In this document: in pieces, positions 1 to 5,272 of the stretch | How positions within the stretch are numbered: position 1 is the stretch's first letter | Layout of the letters: each line of letters begins with the position of its first letter | DNA from: Actinomycetes bacterium | GTDB taxonomy: Bacteria > Actinomycetota > Acidimicrobiia > Acidimicrobiales > Microtrichaceae | Assembly: GCA_023423215.1 (NCBI GenBank) | Contig: JAFAFZ010000490.1 | Location: forward strand, 1 to 5,272 | DNA length: 5,272 nucleotides | Direction: 5' to 3' | Made by a program: the position numbers and the translations under genes | The notes under the pieces: model-generated | Seen by the model: the letters and a program-made list of their open reading frames with translations, nothing else | Told to the model about the DNA's origin: nothing | Database searches by the model: none

Positions 1-1
1 G

Positions 2-1397
2 CCCTACACCTACGACGTCGACGCGACCGCGGCCGAGCTGGTCGACCAGTTCGGCCACCTCGAGCCGGGTGTCGAGACGGGTGTGCGCGTGAGCGTCGCC
101 GGTCGTCTGATGCTGCGGCGCGTGCAGGGCAAGCTCGCGTTCGGCACGCTGGCCGACTCCTCGGGTCGCGTGCAGCTCTTCGCACTCGCCCGCTCCACCC
201 CCGACTTCGAGCAGTGCTGCGAGCTGAACCTGGGCGACTGGATCGGCGTCGGCGGCGAGGTCATGACGACCAAGCGGGGCGAGCTGTCGGTCCGGGCCGA
301 CTCCTGGACGCTGCTCGCGACGACGCGCCGGTCGTTCCCCGACAAGTGGCACGGCATCAGCGACCCCGACACCCGCTACCGACAGCGCTACGTCGATCTG
401 TGGGTGACCGACGAGGCGCGCCGGGCGTTCCAGCTGCGCTCGCGCATGGTGTCGCTGACCCGACGGTTCCTCGAGGACCGCGGCTACCTCGAGGTCGAGA
501 CGCCGATCTTCCACCCGATCCCCGGCGGCGCGCTGGCGCGGCCGTTCACGACGCACCACAACGCGCTCGACCAAGAGATGTTCCTGCGCATCGCGCCCGA
601 GCTGTACCTGAAGCGTCTGGTGGTCGGCGGCTTCGAGAAGGTCTTCGAGATCGGCCGCGTCTTCCGCAACGAGGGCACCTCGACCCGGCACAACCCCGAG
701 TTCACGATGCTCGAGTGCTACGAGGCCTACGGCGACTACCACACCTACATGTCGCTGGTGGAGGAGCTCGTCGCGGGCCTGGCGACCGAGCTGTGCGGTT
801 CGACGACCGTGACTTACGACGGCCGTGACGTCGACCTGTCCGCGCCGTGGCGGCGGGCGACGATGTCGGAGCTGACCTCGGAGCAGGTCGGCGAGACCGT
901 GGACATCGACACCCCGATCGAGCGCCTGCGCGAGCTGTGCGACACCCACGGCGTGCCGTGGAAGGAGTCCTACGGCGCCGGCAAGCTGCTGCTGGAGCTG
1001 TACGAGAAGACGGCCGAGCACACCCTGTGGGACCCGACCTTCGTCATCGACTACCCGGCCGAGGTCTCGCCGCTCTCACGCGAGCACCGCGAGCTGCCCG
1101 CGCTGGTCGAGCGCTTCGAGGCGATCGTCGTGGGGCGCGAGCTCTGCAACGGCTTCTCGGAGCTGACCGACCCGGACGTGCAGCGGTCCCGGTTCGAGGA
1201 CCAGGCCGAGCAGAACGCCGCAGGCGATGACGAGGCCATGCTCGTCGACCACGACTACCTGCGAGCCCTCGACTACGGCCTGCCGCCGACGGTCGGCCTG
1301 GGCATCGGCATCGACCGCCTCGCCATGCTCCTCGCGGACGTGCACAACATCCGCGACATCGTCCTGTTCCCGACGCTGCGCCCGGAGCAGGACCCGG

Positions 1398-1405
<8 letters not shown>
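2..1405 (+). CDS. lysS: Lysine--tRNA ligase, class II (5' end outside window)
   Basis: Cytoplasmic enzyme that charges tRNA-Lys with lysine using ATP. The frame is open from base 2 with family-like sequence (PYTYDVDATAAELVDQF), so the GTG at 83 is internal and the true start lies upstream. Numbering from base 2 (467 residues): an OB-fold anticodon-binding domain at about 28-115 (VAGRLMLRR, LADSSGRVQLF), then the class II catalytic domain. Visible are PIPGGALARPF, motif 2 FRNEGTSTRHNPEFTMLE (221-238) and motif 3 GLGIGIDRLAML (from 432). Residues matching the E. coli lysine/ATP-site residues E240, E278, Y280, N424, E428 and R480 are present as E200, E238, Y240, N383, E387 and R439. The steady offset of 40-41 means about 40 residues are missing and the full protein is about 507 residues, normal for LysRS. 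SELND reads SELTD here. What is seen resembles bacterial LysS rather than the LysX (MprF-LysRS) fusion, but an extra upstream domain cannot be excluded. Its stop overlaps the next gene by 8 bases. Confidence 0.96.
1384..1392 (+). promoter_or_regulatory. Ribosome binding site for the fbpC-like gene
   Basis: GGAG at 1384-1387 and AGGA at 1389-1392 lie inside the end of lysS, 10 and 5 bases before the GTG at 1398. This purine-rich stretch supports 1398 as the start over the in-frame GTG codons at 1461 and 1467, which have no comparable upstream site. Confidence 0.5.
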
Positions 1406-2486
<1,081 letters not shown>

Positions 2487-2505
2487 CCGCTGGGCTCGGG
2501 GTCGT

Positions 2506-2544
2506 CCGGCACACGTCAGGTCGGCCTCACTGCGCGTGTGCCGG
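2506..2544 (+). repeat. Perfect 10-bp inverted repeat, 19-base spacer
   Basis: CCGGCACACG (2506-2515) and CGTGTGCCGG (2535-2544) are exact reverse complements, centred on base 2525, in the 78-base gap between the ATPase and lipoprotein genes. It ends 6 bases before the proposed -10 box, so it covers the space where a -35 element and repressor sites would sit. As RNA it would be a strong stem after the ATPase stop codon, but no T-run follows (GGTGGG does), so a classical intrinsic terminator is not supported. It could be an operator, a weak or Rho-type terminator stem, or both. Confidence 0.55.
2516..2534 (+). promoter_or_regulatory. Possible degenerate DtxR/IdeR-type iron box
   Basis: Read against the known IdeR/DtxR consensus TTAGGTTAGSCTAACCTAA, these 19 bases (TCAGGTCGGCCTCACTGCG) match at 11 positions. 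The left core AGGT, the central GCCT and the AC of the right arm are kept; the outer right arm is lost. The site overlaps the expected -35 region of the lipoprotein promoter, where iron-loaded DtxR-family repressors usually block transcription, and it exactly fills the spacer of the flanking inverted repeat. The match is weak and could be chance; the iron-transport context is what makes it worth listing. Confidence 0.25.
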
Positions 2545-2550
2545 GGTGGG

Positions 2551-2565
2551 TAGCGTGACCGTCCA
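2551..2565 (+). promoter_or_regulatory. Probable leaderless promoter (-10 TAGCGT) for the lipoprotein gene
   Basis: TAGCGT (2551-2556) fits the actinobacterial -10 consensus TAnnnT and is followed by 8 bases and then ATG at 2565. Transcription normally starts 6-9 bases after the -10 box, which would put the 5' end of the mRNA on or within 2-3 bases of the start codon. No well-placed Shine-Dalgarno is present; the nearest G-run (2543-2550) ends 14 bases away and lies before the -10 box. No clear -35 hexamer is visible at 17-18 bases upstream, which is common for promoters of this group. Confidence 0.5.
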
Positions 2566-3608
2566 TGGACCCGTCCCTCCGCCGTGCACCCTTCCGCACC
2601 CTCGTCGTCGTGGCCGTGCTGGCGCTGGCCGTGCTCGCCGCCGCCTGCTCGTCGGGCGACGGTGAGGGCGACGGCGGCGGTGCGCTCGTCATCTACTCGG
2701 GCCGGACCGAGGAGCTGGTGCAGCCGTTGCTCGACCGCTTCGCGGAGGAGTCCGGCATCGACATCGAGGTGCGCTACGGCGACTCCGCCGACCTGGCGCT
2801 GGTCATCGACCAGGAGGGCGACAAGGGGCGCGCGGACGTCTTCTTCTCGCAGTCGCCCGGCGCGGTGGGCTACCTCACCTCGCAGGACCGCCTCGCCGTG
2901 CTGCCGGACGACGTGCTCGACCTGGTCCCCGCGGAGGACCGCTCGAAGAACGGCACCTGGGTCGGCGTGTCGGCCCGTGCACGCGTGCTCGTCTACAACC
3001 CCGACCTGGTCGGCGAGGACGAGCTGCCGGCGAGCGTGCTCGACCTGACCGGCCCGCAGTACGCGGGCAAGGTCGGTGTCGCGCCGACCAACGGGTCGTT
3101 CATCGACTTCATCTCGGGCCTGCGCACCGAGATCGGCGACGACGGCGCCGCCGCGTGGCTCGAGGGCATGGCCGAGAACGACAGCCCGACCTACGCGAAC
3201 AACAACGCCACGCTCGAGGCGGTCGACCGCGGCGAGATCCCGATGGGCCTCGTGAACCACTACTACCTGGTGAAGGCACGGCAGGAGAACCCCGACATCC
3301 ACGCCGAGAACCACTTCTTCCCGGAGGGCGACGAGGGTTCGCTGCTGCTGGTCTCGGCCGTCGGCGTCACCACCACGTCGACCCGGAAGGCCGAGGCCGA
3401 GCAGTTCGTCGAGTTCCTGCTCTCGCCGGAGGCGCAGCAGTACTTCGCGGACGAGACCTACGAGTTCCCCCTCGTCGAGGGCGTCGAGCCCGCGGGCGGC
3501 CTGCCACCCCTCGACGAGCTGCCGGTGCGCCGCCTCGACCTGGACACCCTCGGGGGCGAGCTCACCTCGTCGATCGAGATGATCCGGGAGAGCGGCATCC
3601 AGCGGTGA
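2565..3608 (+). CDS. fbpA: Ferric iron ABC transporter substrate-binding lipoprotein (FbpA/FutA-like)
   Basis: Extracytoplasmic iron-binding subunit, 347 residues, anchored by lipid on the outer face of the membrane. The signal peptide has arginines at 6, 7 and 11, a hydrophobic core at 12-24 and a lipobox-like AAAC with the lipidated cysteine at C28, followed by a Ser/Gly/Asp linker (29-39). The mature part starts with ALVIYSGRTEELVQPLL, the typical opening of the FbpA family of periplasmic-binding proteins. WVGVSARARVLVYNPD is the conserved hinge-side strand. YANNNATLEAV followed by the adjacent tyrosines Y233-Y234 in GLVNHYYLVKA matches the paired Tyr ligands that bind Fe(III) in this family. 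Length is normal. Ferric iron is the best substrate guess; a phosphonate or other oxyanion cannot be fully ruled out without a model. ATG 2565 is chosen because it gives a complete signal peptide and sits right behind the -10 box. It has its own promoter and overlaps the permease start by 4 bases. Confidence 0.92.
   Translation: MDPSLRRAPFRTLVVVAVLALAVLAAACSSGDGEGDGGGALVIYSGRTEELVQPLLDRFAEESGIDIEVRYGDSADLALVIDQEGDKGRADVFFSQSPGAVGYLTSQDRLAVLPDDVLDLVPAEDRSKNGTWVGVSARARVLVYNPDLVGEDELPASVLDLTGPQYAGKVGVAPTNGSFIDFISGLRTEIGDDGAAAWLEGMAENDSPTYANNNATLEAVDRGEIPMGLVNHYYLVKARQENPDIHAENHFFPEGDEGSLLLVSAVGVTTTSTRKAEAEQFVEFLLSPEAQQYFADETYEFPLVEGVEPAGGLPPLDELPVRRLDLDTLGGELTSSIEMIRESGIQR
3586..3592 (+). promoter_or_regulatory. 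Ribosome binding site for the permease gene
   Basis: GGGAGAG lies inside the end of the lipoprotein gene, 12 bases before the GTG at 3605. The spacing is somewhat long, but this is the only purine-rich stretch near the junction and it supports initiation at the GTGA overlap, probably helped by ribosomes ending on the upstream gene. Confidence 0.4.
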
Positions 3609-5239
3609 GCACCCTCGCCGGTGACCGGACCCGGGCGACGGCGACCGCCGTGCGACCTCGCCGGCGGCACCCCGTCGAGTGGGTCACCGGGTCGGTGGTG
3701 CCGCTCCTCATCGGTGCGGTCTTCGCCGCGCCGCTGCTCTACCTGGTGTGGCGGACGCTCGACCTGGACAGCGAGCTCTCGCTGCTCGCCCGGTCGACGA
3801 CCCTGCTGCCGCTGTGGCGCACCGTCCTGCTGGCCACCGCCGTCGGCGCCAGCACCGCGCTGATCGGCACCACGCTCGCGTGGCTGATCGTGCGCACCGA
3901 CCTGCCCGGTCGGCGGTGGCTGCGCGTCGTCGCGGCGCTGCCGCTCGTGCTGCCCTCGTTCGTCGGCGCCACCGCGCTGCTCGCCGGCATGACCTCGGGC
4001 GGACTGGTCGCGCAGCTGCTGGAACCTCTCGGCGTCGACCAGCTGCCACGCATCGAGGGGTTCTGGGGCGCCTGGTTCGTGCTGACGCTCTTCACGTACC
4101 CGATGGTCTACCTGCCCGTCGCCGCGCGCCTGCTGACGTTGCCCGCCTCGCTCGAGGAGAGCGCACGACTGCTCGGCCGGGGCACGTGGCGCACGGGACG
4201 AGAGGTCGTCCTTCCCCAGGCCTACAGCTCGATCGCGGCCGGCACCCTGCTCGTCGTGCTCTACACGATCAGCGACTTCGGGGTCGTGTCGCTGCTGCGC
4301 TACGGCACGCTGACCGAGGAGATCTACCTGTCGAAGCTCGACCCCGCGACCTGGCTCCCGCTCAGCCTGGTGCTCGCGGCGCTGGCGCTGGTCGTGACGG
4401 CGGGGGAGCGCGCCGTCTCACGCCGCCGCCACGTGATCGTCGCCGCACGCACGCGATCCGTCCCTCCGCTGTCGCTCGGGCGCTGGCGGTGGCCCGCCGC
4501 GACGGTCGTCGTGTTCCTGGTCGCCAACGCGGTGCTGGGGCCGCTGGCGGTGCTCGCGTACTGGGTCGTGCGCGGCTACCGGTCCGGTTCGTCCAGCACC
4601 TCGCTCGCGCTCGACCCCGCGGAGCTGATCGGTCCGACGGCGTCGACCGTCGTCGTCAGCGTCGTCGCCGCGATCGTGTCCGTCGTCGTCGTGCTGCCGG
4701 TGGCCCGGTCGCTGCGCCGGCGTCACCGCGCCGGTGGGCTGGCGTCGGTGCTCGTGGTCGCCGGCTACGCGATGCCGGGGCTGATCGTCGCCCTCTCGCT
4801 CGTCTTCTGGACGCTCAGCTCGGACCTGCTCGACACGCTCTACCAGACCGTGCCGCTGCTGATCCTGGCCTACACGGTCCACTTCGGGGCGCAGGCGATG
4901 CGCACCGCGCAGGTCGCCGTCGAGTCGGTGCCGGGGCGCATGGAGGACGCGGCGCGCATGCTGGGCGCTCCCGCATGGCGTCGGCTGCTGGTGGTCGAGC
5001 TGCCGATCATGCTGCCCGGCCTGCTCGCCGGCGCCGGTCTCGTGCTGCAGTCGGTGATGAAGGAGCTGCCGGCGACGCTGGTGCTGTCGCCGCCCGGCTT
5101 CTCGACGCTGGCCACCGAGATCTGGTCGGCCTACGAGTTCGGCTCCTACGCGCAGATGGGCATGGCCGGGATCGTGCTCGTCGCGGTGTCCGGCGTGCTC
5201 ACCTGGCTGCTCGTCATCCGCCGTTCCGAACTGCTCTGA
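3605..5239 (+). CDS. fbpB: Ferric iron ABC transporter permease, fused two-domain (FbpB-like)
   Basis: Inner-membrane channel subunit, 544 residues, with two tandem BPD_transp_1-type halves, so one chain replaces the usual permease dimer. Hydrophobic stretches suggest about 12 membrane helices, six per half; the first is near 27-48 after a basic cytoplasmic tail (RPRRRHP). Each half carries an EAA loop fitting EAAxxxGx9IxLP, which docks on the ATPase: E185-S-A then G191 and L203-P204 in the first half, and D448-A-A then G454 and L466-P467 in the second. The GTG start overlaps the lipoprotein stop as GTGA, a classic sign of translational coupling; the frame stays open far upstream, but that part is out-of-frame lipoprotein sequence. 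Size and duplicated layout match FbpB/SfuB/HitB permeases. Thiamine (ThiP) and aminoethylphosphonate permeases share this fold, so iron is inferred from the FbpA-like partner. Confidence 0.93.
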   Translation: MSTLAGDRTRATATAVRPRRRHPVEWVTGSVVPLLIGAVFAAPLLYLVWRTLDLDSELSLLARSTTLLPLWRTVLLATAVGASTALIGTTLAWLIVRTDLPGRRWLRVVAALPLVLPSFVGATALLAGMTSGGLVAQLLEPLGVDQLPRIEGFWGAWFVLTLFTYPMVYLPVAARLLTLPASLEESARLLGRGTWRTGREVVLPQAYSSIAAGTLLVVLYTISDFGVVSLLRYGTLTEEIYLSKLDPATWLPLSLVLAALALVVTAGERAVSRRRHVIVAARTRSVPPLSLGRWRWPAATVVVFLVANAVLGPLAVLAYWVVRGYRSGSSSTSLALDPAELIGPTASTVVVSVVAAIVSVVVVLPVARSLRRRHRAGGLASVLVVAGYAMPGLIVALSLVFWTLSSDLLDTLYQTVPLLILAYTVHFGAQAMRTAQVAVESVPGRMEDAARMLGAPAWRRLLVVELPIMLPGLLAGAGLVLQSVMKELPATLVLSPPGFSTLATEIWSAYEFGSYAQMGMAGIVLVAVSGVLTWLLVIRRSELL

Positions 5240-5272
5240 GCCCATCTGCCGGCCCCGGACGCGACCCGGGCA
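5240..5272 (+). other. Non-coding tail after the permease gene
   Basis: The last 33 bases hold no gene start I can support. TGCCGG (5247-5252) can pair with CCGGGCA (5266-5272) with one bulged G and a 13-base loop. This could be the start of a terminator stem for the iron operon, but the window ends at the stem, so any T-run cannot be seen. Confidence 0.3.

Noticed and set aside
83..85. GTG at 83 as the lysS start codon
   Set aside because: The 27 codons before it match the N-terminal LysRS region (TAAELVDQF matching E. coli TAVELHDTY), and the active-site offset from E. coli shows about 40 residues missing upstream of base 2.
2506..2544. Intrinsic terminator after the ATPase gene
   Set aside because: The stem is strong, but the 19-base spacer is long for a terminator loop and the following bases are G-rich with no T-run. 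I list it as a repeat and possible operator.
4641..4700. GTCGTC-type simple repeat in the permease
   Set aside because: It simply encodes a valine-rich membrane helix with preferred GTC codons, and the repeat units are irregular.
4418..5245. Open - strand frame of 275 codons opposite the permease
   Set aside because: The product is rich in His, Arg, Gln and Asp repeats with no domain, the mirror of Val/Leu-rich membrane helix codons on the + strand. It is a shadow frame.

Overview
The window is a compact, very GC-rich stretch (roughly 70% G+C by eye) with strong G/C preference at third codon positions, two GTG starts, short gene overlaps and no insertion sequences, tRNA/rRNA genes or CRISPR arrays. 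Together with the lipoprotein signal peptide and a TAnnnT promoter placed directly before a start codon, this points to an actinobacterium. The genus cannot be fixed from this sequence.

Layout: all four genes lie on the + strand and fill almost the whole window. Positions 2-1405 hold the 3' nine-tenths of a class II lysyl-tRNA synthetase (lysS), whose start lies before the window. Its last 8 bases overlap the GTG start of an ABC-transporter ATPase of the ferric-iron FbpC type (1398-2486). A 78-base gap follows, the only sizeable non-coding stretch. It holds a perfect 10-bp inverted repeat, a degenerate DtxR/IdeR-like box at its centre, and a probable leaderless promoter. Next come an FbpA-type iron-binding lipoprotein (2565-3608) and, overlapping its stop by 4 bases, a fused two-domain FbpB-type permease (3605-5239). 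The last 33 bases are non-coding.

How the genes work together: the lipoprotein would capture ferric iron outside the membrane, the 12-helix permease would form the whole channel as a single chain, and the ATPase, probably as a homodimer, would drive import. This is a complete single-locus ferric importer. The order is unusual: ATPase first, translationally coupled to a tRNA synthetase, with the binding protein and permease behind their own promoter. The usual Fbp order is A-B-C.

I see no evidence of a wholly new biological system. The points most worth checking are the 39-base symmetric element between the ATPase and lipoprotein genes (possible iron-dependent operator), the leaderless start of the lipoprotein gene, and the coupling of lysS to an iron-transport ATPase. 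Alignments to E. coli LysRS and to Fbp proteins were made from memory, not by search.
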